A stretch of DNA of 64,000 bases from JACVRW01 sp963734025 (GTDB lineage: Bacteria > Actinomycetota > Thermoleophilia > Solirubrobacterales > Thermoleophilaceae), in contig CAVTFR010000017.1 in assembly GCA_963734025.1 (NCBI GenBank), positions 186,001-250,000 on the forward strand. The letters run 5' to 3'. Each line of letters opens with the position of its first letter. Position 1 is the first letter of the stretch. Below, piece by piece: positions 1 through 7,642 of this stretch. Below the pieces are notes generated by a model. It was not told the origin of the DNA, made no database searches, and was given only the letters and a program-made list of their open reading frames with translations. Made by a program: the position numbers and the translations under genes.

Positions 1-638
1 CCCTCGTCGTCGCCGGCGGCGATGGCGGCGACGATCTCGCCGTGCTCGGCGATCGTGTCGTCGAGCACGCCGGGCAGCCGCGTCGTGTAGGAGCGGCTCT
101 CGGCCCCGAGTGCGCTGGTGGCCGCGTGAAGATGTACGAGCAGCGGGTTGCCGGAGGCCAGGACGATCCGCTCGTGCAGCTCCGCGTCGAGCGCGGGCAT
201 CAGCTCCGGCTTGCCGATCTCGGCCTCGGCACGTTCCGCGCAGGCCCGAATGGCCGCGATGTCGTCCTCGTCCGCCCGAACCGCGGCGAGGGCGGCGGCG
301 CCCGGCTCCAGCAGCAGCCGCACCTCGAACAGGTGCTCCAGGCCGCCATCGGCTAGCGACAGGACGAACTGCAGCGGGCGCAGCAGCTCCTCGACGCTGA
401 GCGAGGCCACGAACGTCCCGGCGCCGTGACGGCTCTCCAGGATGTTCATCGCCTGCAGCGAGCCGATCGCCTCACGCACCGTTGGGCGGCTGACCCCGAG
501 CGCCTCGCTCAGCGCGCGCTCGGGAGGGAGCCGCTGTCCGGGTGCCAGCCGGCCGTCGAGGATCATGTCCTTGATCGTCCGGATCACGTCGGCCACGTAG
601 GTCCGTCGAGCGAGCGGCTCGAACAGCGGCTCGGTCAT
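1..638 (-). CDS. GntR-family (FadR/FCD subfamily) transcriptional regulator, 3' end cut by window edge
   Basis: DNA-binding repressor or activator of the FadR branch of GntR regulators. The visible 212 residues begin with a winged helix-turn-helix containing LGVSRPTVREAI (about residues 47-58), followed by an FCD-type helical ligand domain with the conserved stretch LDAELHERIVLASGNPLL. The gene is the last visible one of a reverse-strand operon after a cupin and an ABM monooxygenase. It starts 3 bases after the monooxygenase stop. A palindrome in front of the operon (1386-1408) fits the TGGTnnnnCCA pattern of this family, so autoregulation of the operon is likely. The C-terminus lies outside the window. 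The effector is unknown; a small carboxylic acid would be typical of the family. Confidence 0.9.
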   Translation of the reverse strand, partial: MTEPLFEPLARRTYVADVIRTIKDMILDGRLAPGQRLPPERALSEALGVSRPTVREAIGSLQAMNILESRHGAGTFVASLSVEELLRPLQFVLSLADGGLEHLFEVRLLLEPGAAALAAVRADEDDIAAIRACAERAEAEIGKPELMPALDAELHERIVLASGNPLLVHLHAATSALGAESRSYTTRLPGVLDDTIAEHGEIVAAIAAGDDE

Positions 639-641
639 CGC

Positions 642-932
642 TCAGCCCATGGTCTCGTAGAACTCCCGCCGGCGCTCCTCGAGACGCGGAATCGCATCCC
701 CGAAGCCGTCGCGCTGGAAGTGCTCGGTCTCCGTGTGTGCGGTGTAGGCCGCCTCGTCGGCGTACTGCTCGTAGATGTAGAAGACCTTCGGGTCCTCGGC
801 GCTGCGGTGCGGAACCCACACGAGGACGCCGTCTTCGGCGAGCGTGGGCTCGCGCAGGCGCTCCAGCGCGGCGGCCACGGCGTCCGCCTCACCCTCCTTG
901 GCCGTCCAGGTCACGCTCACGACGTAGGCCAT
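642..932 (-). CDS. Antibiotic biosynthesis monooxygenase (ABM) domain protein
   Basis: Small dimeric ferredoxin-like fold protein of the ABM/YgiN type, 96 residues, the usual single-domain length. Family members are cofactor-free monooxygenases acting on quinol or polyketide-like substrates. Recognisable features are the N-terminal strand MAYVVSVTWTAKEGEADAV, the central HRSAEDPKVFYIYEQYADEAAY and the FQRDGFGDAIPRL helix region. The ATG at 932 has a nearby AGGAGAC ribosome-binding site. It sits between the cupin gene (23 bases upstream) and the GntR gene (3 bases downstream), so the enzyme probably shares a substrate with the cupin. A longer in-frame extension through the upstream intergenic DNA was not used because it lacks coding character. 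Confidence 0.85.
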   Translation of the reverse strand: MAYVVSVTWTAKEGEADAVAAALERLREPTLAEDGVLVWVPHRSAEDPKVFYIYEQYADEAAYTAHTETEHFQRDGFGDAIPRLEERRREFYETMG

Positions 933-955
933 GCAGTCTCCTTCTGGTTGGCGCG

Positions 956-1360
956 TCAGCGCTCGACGTGGGTCGCCCCGCCGTCCGGACCGAGCACCAG
1001 ATCCCGGGACGGCTCGGGCACGTGGTCGAGCGGCACGGGGGCCAGCGCCTCGATGAACACCACGCCGGACGCCGAGTGCAACTCGTGCTCGAGGCCGCGA
1101 TTGACGACCACCGTGTCGCCGCCGCGCAGCGTGCGGGTTTCGTCCTCGATGGTCATGGTCACCTCGCCCTCGAGGATGAACATGACCTGCTCGGTGTGCT
1201 CGTGCGCGTGGCGAGACACCTGCTTGCCGGCCTCGTACTCGACCCGGCACAGCAGCACCTGCTCGCCGCCCACCGCGCGCAGATGCACGCCGGGCACGAA
1301 CTCATAGGGCTCCAGGTCTTCGAACGTGCCGAAGGGAGATGTCCTGCCAACGGTGCTCAC
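956..1360 (-). CDS. Single-domain cupin protein
   Basis: A 134-residue monocupin. The metal-binding cupin motif 1 is visible as HAHEHTEQVMFILEGEV followed by the motif 2 region GLEHELHSASGVV, giving the usual His/His/Glu/His ligand set. Such proteins are dioxygenases, isomerases or sensors; the exact reaction cannot be told. The GTG at 1360 was chosen because AGGAGAGGAGAG lies just upstream, and because a much longer frame reading back to 1861 crosses the operator and an opposite-strand gene. First gene of the cupin / monooxygenase / GntR operon, with a palindromic operator 26-48 bases upstream of the start. Confidence 0.85.
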   Translation of the reverse strand: MSTVGRTSPFGTFEDLEPYEFVPGVHLRAVGGEQVLLCRVEYEAGKQVSRHAHEHTEQVMFILEGEVTMTIEDETRTLRGGDTVVVNRGLEHELHSASGVVFIEALAPVPLDHVPEPSRDLVLGPDGGATHVER

Positions 1361-1385
1361 TGCGAATGCTCTCCTCTCCTCGTCG

Positions 1386-1408
1386 GCCAAGTGGCCTGAC
1401 CACTTGGC
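1386..1408. promoter_or_regulatory. Probable GntR/FadR-family operator palindrome
   Basis: A 23-base inverted repeat with arms GCCAAGTGG and CCACTTGGC (9 perfect pairs) around a short centre. Read on the reverse strand its core is TGGTCAGGCCA, close to the TGGT-N3-ACCA style operators known for FadR-type GntR regulators. It sits 26-48 bases upstream of the cupin start codon, where a repressor would block the promoter, and the operon encodes such a regulator as its third gene. Regulation is inferred. Confidence 0.65.
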
Positions 1409-1598
1409 GATGCTACACGGGAGGAGCGCCTGGCGGAAACGCGCCCAGTCCGAGCTGCCGGCCAGCGAGAACTTGCACTGCGTGCCTCGACCCGCGAAGC
1501 TTGGCGTGGACCCGCAGTCTTGGTTTGGCCCATTGTTCTCCAGGTTCCGCTCGCTGCTCACGCGCCGTGCCGGACGGACACGTCTTGGCGAAAGCCTC

Positions 1599-1898
1599 GT
1601 GCGCTGCCACGGCTGCGGTCGTGACGCCGTCCATCCGGTGTGGTGGGAGGCCCTGGACGAAGAGCACTGGTGGATCGCCTTGCGCTGCGGTGCGTGTGGC
1701 GCGTGCGGCGAACAGCTGGTGACGAATGCGGTCGCCTCGGAGTTCGACCGGGAGCTCGACCGTGCGCGCGACGAGATAGTCGTCGAAGCCGATCGCATGG
1801 GCCTCGAGATCCTGTCGACCCAGGCCGACGCGTTGGCCGTGGCGCTCGAGCGCGACCTCATCGGCGTGGATGACTTCGCGCCGGGCCCCCGCTGGTGA
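1599..1898 (+). CDS. Small zinc-ribbon-like hypothetical protein
   Basis: About 99 residues. Two cysteine pairs, CHGCG near the N-terminus and CGACGACG about 25 residues later, frame a tryptophan-rich segment (VWWEALDEEHWWIALRC) and look like a zinc ribbon. The rest is an amphipathic, acid/base-rich helix with ALERDLIGVDDFAP near the end, suggesting a small helical dimer. The frame stays open to 1326 upstream, but that part overlaps the cupin operon's promoter and has no coding character, so the GTG at 1599 just before the first cysteine is preferred. The start is uncertain. The function is unknown. Confidence 0.55.
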   Translation: MRCHGCGRDAVHPVWWEALDEEHWWIALRCGACGACGEQLVTNAVASEFDRELDRARDEIVVEADRMGLEILSTQADALAVALERDLIGVDDFAPGPRW

Positions 1899-1947
1899 GA
1901 GAGCGCCAGCTAGCACGGTCGCGTCACGGCATCAAGGATCCGGATTT

Positions 1948-2946
1948 CTACAAGGGTTGGCTCGGCCGCCGGGTTCCGTGAGCCCCGTCAACTGGGCTGG
2001 GCGTTCCTGCCTCGACCGGCGAGCCGCGCGCGACCAGCCGCCATATCAGCGCGACCCCTACCAGGAGGCTGCCGACGCCCAGCAGCCAGAAGGCAAGCGA
2101 GGTGTCGACCTGATCGACCATCCAGCCGAAGTTCATGCCGAAGAAGCCGGTGATGAAGGTCAGCGGCAGGAAGATGGTGGCCACCACGGTCAGCCAGTAC
2201 GTGGTCTCGTTTAGTCGCAGGTCGATCAGCCTGGCCATCGTGTCAGCCGCGGCGTCGATCGCGTCCACGAGGCGATTGAGCTGCGTGGCGATGACCTCGA
2301 AATAGTGCTCTCTGTCAGCCCCCAGGCCCTCGATCCGCGTGATCTCCAGACCGATCCTCTCGAAGAGGCTTCGTTTCGGCGCGACCTGGCGCCGGAGTGA
2401 AGAGAGCCGCGTGGTGGTCGCCCTCAAAGTCTCCATCCGCGGCCGGCCGCCGCGCAGGTCCGCCGACATCAGCGACAGGTCATCCAGTGTCCCTTCCACC
2501 TCGTTCAAGGCGTCGAAGGCGCTCGTGACTATCGCGTCGAGAACGGCGTAGACCGCGTACTGCTCGCTGCGCCCCTCAGGGATGTACGGGTCGAGCAGCG
2601 AGGGGAGCGAGACCCGCTCCTGGTGGACCGTCAGCAGAAAGTCGCCGGTGATCAACACTCGCACCGGCACGGCGGTCAGGCGGTACGGGCCGCCATCGCG
2701 GGATGGGTCCAAGTCGAGGTAGCAGTCCATGCTGAATGCCACGTGACCGGCGTCGGCTTCGAACCTGCGCGCGTGCGGCTCGTCCGGCGCCTCGAGGGCG
2801 TGGCGCGGGATATCCAAGGCCTCGGCGAGATCCTCCCGAGTAGTCTCGGCGAGGGACGCGTCGAGCCAGAAGAAGCGGCCGGACTTGTGCAGTTCCCCGA
2901 TCCGCCGGCGCTTCGCGTCGTCGAGTCCTTCCAGGATCTCGCCCAC
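1948..2946 (-). CDS. CorA-like Mg2+/Co2+ transporter family protein
   Basis: A 332-residue CorA-superfamily protein, forming pentameric divalent-cation channels in the cytoplasmic membrane. It has the typical long cytoplasmic alpha/beta and stalk-helix region. Two C-terminal transmembrane helices follow, the first ending in the signature GMN (TGFFGMNFGW) and the second WLLGVGSLLVGVALIW. The first helix also carries YWLTVVATIFLPLTFI. The GTG at 2946 was chosen because residues upstream in the frame are low-complexity Arg/Gly-rich and cross a promoter region. Divergent from the SDR gene at 3119. The transported ion (Mg, Co, Ni, or Zn as in ZntB) cannot be decided from sequence alone. Confidence 0.85.
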   Translation of the reverse strand: MGEILEGLDDAKRRRIGELHKSGRFFWLDASLAETTREDLAEALDIPRHALEAPDEPHARRFEADAGHVAFSMDCYLDLDPSRDGGPYRLTAVPVRVLITGDFLLTVHQERVSLPSLLDPYIPEGRSEQYAVYAVLDAIVTSAFDALNEVEGTLDDLSLMSADLRGGRPRMETLRATTTRLSSLRRQVAPKRSLFERIGLEITRIEGLGADREHYFEVIATQLNRLVDAIDAAADTMARLIDLRLNETTYWLTVVATIFLPLTFITGFFGMNFGWMVDQVDTSLAFWLLGVGSLLVGVALIWRLVARGSPVEAGTPSPVDGAHGTRRPSQPL

Positions 2947-3087
2947 GCCGCCGAGACTACGGCGGCCTGGGGACGGCTCCGTTGCGCCAGTCCGCCGGCT
3001 CCAAGCAGCCGCTCGGCCTCCTCGGCGCCCGGGACCGGCACCGTCGCCGGGTCGAGCGCACTCTTGTGCTGCGCTACAGTGCGGCAC

Positions 3088-3101
3088 TGAATGAACATTC
3101 A
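3088..3101. promoter_or_regulatory. Probable TetR-family operator, TGAATG-N2-CATTCA
   Basis: The 14-base sequence TGAATGAACATTCA is a perfect inverted repeat of 6-base arms with a 2-base centre. It lies 18-31 bases before the ATG of the SDR gene and just upstream of its AAGGAG ribosome-binding site. Palindromes of this form are common TetR operators, and a TetR-family gene follows the SDR gene directly. A related, imperfect TGAATGAACA sequence occurs at 15124-15133 near the MBL-rhodanese start. Confidence 0.6.
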
Positions 3102-3118
3102 CTCACCAAGGAGCCCGC

Positions 3119-4069
3119 ATGGCCTGGAGCAGCGCTGACATCCCCGACCAAACCGGTCGCACGGCCGTCGTGACGGGAGCCAACGGCGGACTCGGGCTCG
3201 AGACCTCCCGCGCCCTGGCCGCCGCGGGCGCGCACGTGGTGATGGCCGCGCGCAACCAGGAGAAGGCGGCCGCCGCGGTGGATGACATCCGGCGCACTGT
3301 CGCCGACCCGTCGCTCGAGGTCGTCGCGCTCGACCTCGGCTCCCAGGGCTCGGTGCGTGAGGCCGCGGAGCAGATCCTCGTCGCCCACGACCGGGTCGAC
3401 CTCCTGATCAACAACGCCGGCGTGATGGGGATCCCGGAGCGCAGGACGGTCGACGGCTTCGAGATGCAGCTCGGCGTGGACCACCTCGGCCACTGGTCGA
3501 TCACGGCGCTCCTGATGCCCGCCCTCCTGCGGGCCGGCGCCGCGCGCATCGTCACCGTCACCAGCACCGCGCACCACATGGGCCGCGCCCTCGACCCTGC
3601 CAACCCGCACCTGGACGGCAGGTACCGCGCCTGGCGAGCCTACGGCCAGGCCAAGCTGGCGAACTTCCACTTCGGCCTCGGACTGCAGAGCCGCCTCGCC
3701 GCGGCCGGCGCGCCCGCGGCGAGCCTGATCGCCCACCCGGGCCTCTCCAACACCGACCTTCAGGCGGTGAGCGTTCAGGAGACCGGCGGCGGCCGCAGCC
3801 AGCGCTTCTTCCACCGCGTGGCCGTCAGCACGGGCATGTCGCCCGCCAACGGCGCGCTGCCTCAGCTACGGGCGGCCACCGACCCTGGCGCCCGCGGGGG
3901 AGAGTTCTACGGCCCGCTCTGGGTCAACAACGGGCCCCCCGTCCGCAAGCCGATCCTCCGCCGCATCGGCATGGACTCCGCTATCCGGACGCTCTGGGCG
4001 GTGTCGGAGCGCGAGACCGGGATCGCCATCGACCCGACGCCCTCGCGGCGCGTCCCCGCCGCGGGCTGA
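3119..4069 (+). CDS. Short-chain dehydrogenase/reductase (retinol-dehydrogenase-like)
   Basis: A 316-residue NAD(P)-dependent oxidoreductase of the classical SDR fold. The nucleotide motif TGANGGLG is at about residue 19, the NNAG motif follows at about residue 98 (LLINNAGVMG), and the catalytic Ser with YGQAKLAN (Tyr-x-x-x-Lys) comes at about residue 178. The pattern DIPDQTGRTAVVTGANGGLGLET is typical of the oxidoreductase/retinol-dehydrogenase-like group. The ATG is preceded by AAGGAG at good spacing. It is cotranscribed with a TetR regulator 4 bases downstream, with a palindromic operator in the promoter, so expression is probably induced by a lipophilic substrate. The substrate itself is unknown. 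Confidence 0.88.
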   Translation: MAWSSADIPDQTGRTAVVTGANGGLGLETSRALAAAGAHVVMAARNQEKAAAAVDDIRRTVADPSLEVVALDLGSQGSVREAAEQILVAHDRVDLLINNAGVMGIPERRTVDGFEMQLGVDHLGHWSITALLMPALLRAGAARIVTVTSTAHHMGRALDPANPHLDGRYRAWRAYGQAKLANFHFGLGLQSRLAAAGAPAASLIAHPGLSNTDLQAVSVQETGGGRSQRFFHRVAVSTGMSPANGALPQLRAATDPGARGGEFYGPLWVNNGPPVRKPILRRIGMDSAIRTLWAVSERETGIAIDPTPSRRVPAAG

Positions 4070-4073
4070 TCGC

Positions 4074-4637
4074 TTGGCGGTCGCCGGACTCGACCGGGCG
4101 GCGGCGGTCCGCCAGGCGCTGCGGGTGCTCGTAGCCCGCCACGGCTTTCACGGCGCGTCCATGAGCGCGGTTGCCGCCGAGGCCGGAGTAGCGACGGGGA
4201 CCGCCTACACGCACTACGCCTCGAAGGACGAGCTGGTGGTCGCCGCCTACCGCGAGACGAAGCTGGAGCTCGCAGCCGCCGCGACGGCGGGGCTCGATCC
4301 ATCCGTGGACGCAGAGGCGCGCTTCCGGCTCCTGTGGCTCGCCGCCCACCGGTACCTGGTCTCGAATCGCGCGGACGCCCTGTTCCTGCTGCAGGTGGAC
4401 TGCTCTCCCTACCGCGACGAGGCGCACGAGGCCGCGCTGGCCGAGGGCGACGACCCGCTTCTGCGCGAGGCGGCGACGCCGGACATCGCGGCGCGGCTCT
4501 TGCCGCTGCCGCTCGAGGTGCTCTACGAGCTCGGCCTCGCGCCGGCGGTCCGCCTTGCCGCTGGCGGAATCGAGCTCAGCGGCGAGCAGCTCGGGGCGGT
4601 GGCCGAGGCCTGCTGGCGAGCCGTGACGCGGGCCTAG
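4074..4637 (+). CDS. TetR/AcrR-family transcriptional regulator
   Basis: A 187-residue regulator. The N-terminal helix-turn-helix is clear (HGFHGASMSAVAAEAGVATG, then AYTHYASKDELVVAAY, about residues 22-60), and the C-terminal helical domain is a variable ligand pocket. It starts with TTG at 4074, four bases after the SDR stop. Later starts would delete the first helix. Most likely it binds the 3088-3101 palindrome and controls the SDR gene and itself. Its stop codon overlaps that of the convergent gene at 4634. Confidence 0.85.
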   Translation: MAVAGLDRAAAVRQALRVLVARHGFHGASMSAVAAEAGVATGTAYTHYASKDELVVAAYRETKLELAAAATAGLDPSVDAEARFRLLWLAAHRYLVSNRADALFLLQVDCSPYRDEAHEAALAEGDDPLLREAATPDIAARLLPLPLEVLYELGLAPAVRLAAGGIELSGEQLGAVAEACWRAVTRA

Positions 4638-5125
4638 GCGGGCGCCTTCAGCACTTCGGAGAGCTTGTCGAGCATCTTCTGCTCGCCCTCGCTCACGCGC
4701 TCCGCGTGGAAGCCGAGGAAGCCGCCCTCCTTGGCCGCGTTCGCGGTGCGCTGGGCGGAGTCGAGCAGCCACTTGCGAAACGCCTCCGCCTCCTCGGGCG
4801 TGGCCTTCTCGGTGACGATCCCGTTGACGTCGCGCAGCTCGTCCAGGATCGCCTCGCCGGCCATCGTGCCGCGCGGCTTGAATCCCTTGAGCGGGTTCTC
4901 GCGCTGCTGGGCCTTCGCCGCGACGTCCTTCGAGAGCGCGTCGACGAGCTCGCCGTCGCCGCCCGTCTTGGCCGCCTCGACGATCGTCTTGACCGCCGCC
5001 ATCGACTCCTTCACGGCTTCGATCGGCCCGCCCGGATCGGCGAACGTGATCGCCATGCCCGCCACGAGCGGGGCGCGCTCGAGGCGCGTCCACTCCTCGT
5101 CAGTGAAATCCGCCTTGGTCGTCAT
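4634..5125 (-). CDS. Conserved hypothetical protein
   Basis: A 163-residue soluble, mostly helical protein. It begins MTTKADFTDEEWTRLERAP, then has VAGMAITFADPGGPIEAVKE and ends with a helix rich in Lys/Glu. No catalytic motif or membrane segment is visible. A similar N-terminal FT-x-EEW-x-x-L pattern recurs in actinobacterial proteins of unknown function, to my recollection. Its TAG and that of the convergent TetR gene overlap within the palindrome CCTAGG. Start chosen at the ATG; upstream extension in frame is long but crosses the GCS2 gene's opposite strand. The function is unknown. Confidence 0.75.
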   Translation of the reverse strand: MTTKADFTDEEWTRLERAPLVAGMAITFADPGGPIEAVKESMAAVKTIVEAAKTGGDGELVDALSKDVAAKAQQRENPLKGFKPRGTMAGEAILDELRDVNGIVTEKATPEEAEAFRKWLLDSAQRTANAAKEGGFLGFHAERVSEGEQKMLDKLSEVLKAPA

Positions 5126-5287
5126 GGGCCGAAGGCTACGCCGAAGCCGTCGCGCTCCGCTGCTCGAGCGCCGCGCCGACGGCCTCCTCGAAGCACGGCC
5201 GTACGCCCGCTGCCGCCGCGCCCGGGTCACCCGTAGCCTCGGGAATGTTGGGAAACGGCCGCTGTTTCCGGGTAGCCTCGCCTGAGC

Positions 5288-6766
5288 GTGGGACAGGAGG
5301 TCGCAGCCAAGGTCTTCAGCCGGGAGGACCGGCAGCGCTACCGGACCAAGGTGCGCGCCTGCCTCGACGTGTTCGAGCGCATGTTGCGCGAGTCGCGCTT
5401 CGATCCCGAGCAGCGCTCGTTCGGCCTCGAGATCGAGCTCAACCTGACCGACGATGCCGGCGATCCGGCGATGTGCAACGCGCCCGTCCTCGAGGCGATC
5501 GCGGACGCCGCCTTCCAGACCGAGCTCGGCCAGTTCAACGTCGAGATCAACATCCCTCCGCGGCTGCTCGAGAGCGGCGTCTTCGGGGAGCTCGAGACGG
5601 AGATCCGCAGGAGCCTCAACCACGCCGAGGACAGGGCCCGCGGAGTCGGTGCGCACATGATGATGATCGGGATCCTCCCGACGATTGCGGACCGCCATCT
5701 GAACGTGAGCGCATTCAGTGAGAGCCCGCGCTACCAGCTCCTGAACGAGCAGATCTTCGCGGCGCGCGGCGAGGACCTGGAGATCTCGATCAACGGCGTC
5801 GAGCGGCTCCAGACGTTCGCCGACACGATCGCGCCCGAGGCCGCGTGCACGAGCGTGCAGCTCCACCAGCAGGTAGAGCCCGAAGCCTTCGCGAGCTACT
5901 GGAACGCGGCGCAGGCGATCGCCGGGATCCAGGTGGCCGTGGGCGCCAACTCGCCGTTCTTCTTCGGCAAGGAGCTCTGGCGCGAGACCCGCATCGCGCT
6001 GTTCGAGCAGGCCACCGACACCCGGCCCGAGGAGCTGAAGGCTCAGGGCGTGCGCCCGCGGGTCTGGTTCGGGGAGCGCTGGATCACCTCGATCTTCGAC
6101 CTGTTCGAGGAGAACGTGCGCTACTTCCCGGCGCTGCTCCCGGTGTGCGAGGACGAGGACCCCGTCGAGACGCTCGAGCGCGGAGACGTTCCGGAGCTCG
6201 CCGAGTTGCGGCTCCACAACGGCACGGTCTATCGCTGGAACCGGCCGATCTACGACGTGGTGCGCGGCCGCCCGCACGTGCGCGTCGAGAACCGGTTGCT
6301 GCCGGCCGGCCCCAGCGTGGTCGACATCCTCGCCAACGCGGCGTTCTACTACGGCCTGGTCAGGTCGCTGACCGCCGACGAGCGCCCGGTCTGGTCGCGC
6401 ATGTCGTTCTCGGCCGCCGAGGACAACCTGCACGCCGGCGCGCGCGCCGGCATCGAGGCGCGCGTCTACTGGCCGGGGGTGGGGGAGGTGCCGGTTTCCG
6501 AGCTCGTCGTGCGCCGGCTGCTGCCGTTGGCCCACGAGGGCCTCGAGCAGGCGGACGTGGCCGCCGCCGACCGCGAGCGGCTGCTCGGCATCATCGAGCG
6601 CCGCTGCGTCGAGCACACGAACGGCGCCGCGTGGCAGGCCGCGGCGTTCCAGCGCCTATACGGCGAACGCGGCCTCGACCGGGGCGACGCACTGCGCGAG
6701 CTCACCGTGCACTACCGCGACCTCATGCACTCGAACGAGCCCGTGCACACCTGGCCGGCGTTGTGA
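5288..6766 (+). CDS. Glutamate-cysteine ligase family 2 (GCS2) protein
   Basis: A 492-residue carboxylate-amine ligase of the GCS2 superfamily, ATP-dependent enzymes that join glutamate to an amine such as cysteine. Conserved segments include FGLEIELNLTDDAG (about residue 47), FNVEINIPPRLL (about residue 86), the TSVQLHQQV stretch (about residue 190) and RVENRLLPAGPS (about residue 333) near the active site. The length matches the long actinobacterial version rather than the 370-residue YbdK type. The GTG is the first start after upstream noncoding sequence. Whether it makes gamma-glutamylcysteine or another amide is not certain; mycothiol is the usual thiol in actinobacteria. Confidence 0.85.
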   Translation: MGQEVAAKVFSREDRQRYRTKVRACLDVFERMLRESRFDPEQRSFGLEIELNLTDDAGDPAMCNAPVLEAIADAAFQTELGQFNVEINIPPRLLESGVFGELETEIRRSLNHAEDRARGVGAHMMMIGILPTIADRHLNVSAFSESPRYQLLNEQIFAARGEDLEISINGVERLQTFADTIAPEAACTSVQLHQQVEPEAFASYWNAAQAIAGIQVAVGANSPFFFGKELWRETRIALFEQATDTRPEELKAQGVRPRVWFGERWITSIFDLFEENVRYFPALLPVCEDEDPVETLERGDVPELAELRLHNGTVYRWNRPIYDVVRGRPHVRVENRLLPAGPSVVDILANAAFYYGLVRSLTADERPVWSRMSFSAAEDNLHAGARAGIEARVYWPGVGEVPVSELVVRRLLPLAHEGLEQADVAAADRERLLGIIERRCVEHTNGAAWQAAAFQRLYGERGLDRGDALRELTVHYRDLMHSNEPVHTWPAL

Positions 6767-6798
6767 GCTCGCGCCCGTCGGGTTAGGCTGGCGGGCGC

Positions 6799-7074
6799 AT
6801 GGGCTGCCTGCTCGTACTGCTCACCGGCTTCTTCCCACGGCTCGGGCTGCTGATCGTCTGGATCTTCACGAACGAGGTCGACCGCGCCTACGACAGCTTC
6901 TGGGTCCCGCTCGTCGGCCTCATCTTCCTGCCGTTGACGACGCTCGTGTACGCGCTCACGTGGGCGCCGATCGACGGCCCGGAGGGCTTCGACTGGTTCC
7001 TGATCGTCGGCGCCTTCCTGCTCGACCTGTCGAGCTACGGCGGCGGCGCCGCGGCGCGCCGGCGCGGCGGCTAG
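6799..7074 (+). CDS. Small integral membrane protein
   Basis: A 91-residue hydrophobic protein with about three predicted membrane segments: CLLVLLTGFFPRLGLLIVWIF, the stretch VPLVGLIFLPLTTLVYALTW, and FDWFLIVGAFLLDLSSYGGG, with an Arg-rich C-terminus that should stay inside. It follows the GCS2 gene by 32 bases on the same strand and may be cotranscribed. I do not recognise a named function; small proteins of this build are widespread in actinobacteria. Confidence 0.7.
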   Translation: MGCLLVLLTGFFPRLGLLIVWIFTNEVDRAYDSFWVPLVGLIFLPLTTLVYALTWAPIDGPEGFDWFLIVGAFLLDLSSYGGGAAARRRGG

Positions 7075-7080
7075 GCCCGC

Positions 7081-7539
7081 TCAGCCGCCGAGGTGGAGCA
7101 CCCAGGTCGTGGCGCGGCTTGCCCCCAGCGTGCCGCGCGCCATGCCGGCTCCGAGCCAGCGGAAGCGCGGATGCAGCAACAGCGCACGGTGGCCGGGCGA
7201 TCCGAGCCAGGCCCGCACCGTCCGGCCCACGCGCGGGCGCCGTCCCGAGTGCCACGCGAGGTTCTCTCCGAGGAGGCCGAAGCGCGAGCTCGCCCGGATT
7301 CGCCGCAGATGCCCGAAGTAGTCGTGCCGCAGCATCCAGCCCGCGTAGCGCCGCGCCGATCGGTGCAGGCGCGCGGATGGTCGAAGCGACCTCAGGCCAT
7401 GTGCCGCACGGACGTGATTGACCTTCTTCACCATGGCGCGCTGCGCAGGCGACGCCGCGTACGCCGTCGCCGGTCCGGCAAGGATCAACCCGCATGCCAC
7501 CAGCAGCGCAACAGCCGTAGCCGTCCTGACCGCCTGCAC
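7081..7539 (-). CDS. Secreted CAP-domain (SCP/PR1) protein
   Basis: A 152-residue exported protein. It starts with a signal peptide (VALLVACGLILAGPATAYA, residues 8-26) followed by a CAP/SCP fold: VNHVRAAHGLRSLRPSARL at the start, then RHDYFGHLRR, GENLAWHSG and AWLGSPGHRALLLHPRFRWLGAG, the typical CAP motifs including the HxxLL-like region. CAP proteins of this bacterial type are extracellular and of mostly unknown activity. The GTG at 7539 has GGAGG seven bases upstream; earlier frame extension into the opposite-strand phosphatase was rejected. Divergent from the phosphatase gene with about 100 bases between them. Confidence 0.85.
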   Translation of the reverse strand: MQAVRTATAVALLVACGLILAGPATAYAASPAQRAMVKKVNHVRAAHGLRSLRPSARLHRSARRYAGWMLRHDYFGHLRRIRASSRFGLLGENLAWHSGRRPRVGRTVRAWLGSPGHRALLLHPRFRWLGAGMARGTLGASRATTWVLHLGG

Positions 7540-7642
7540 CCGGTACCTCCGTGTCCCAAAGCGGATGGTTCCCGCCCGATCTACTGACCAACGCGGTACT
7601 ACCCATCGGTCGCCAGAGCGAATCCCCTGCACGCATGCGACC

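Noticed and set aside
7540..7642. Possible c-di-AMP or other riboswitch before the CAP-domain gene
   Set aside because: GGGAACC and GGGACACGGAGG fragments recall such leaders, but the conserved ydaO or c-di-GMP core order is not present in either orientation.
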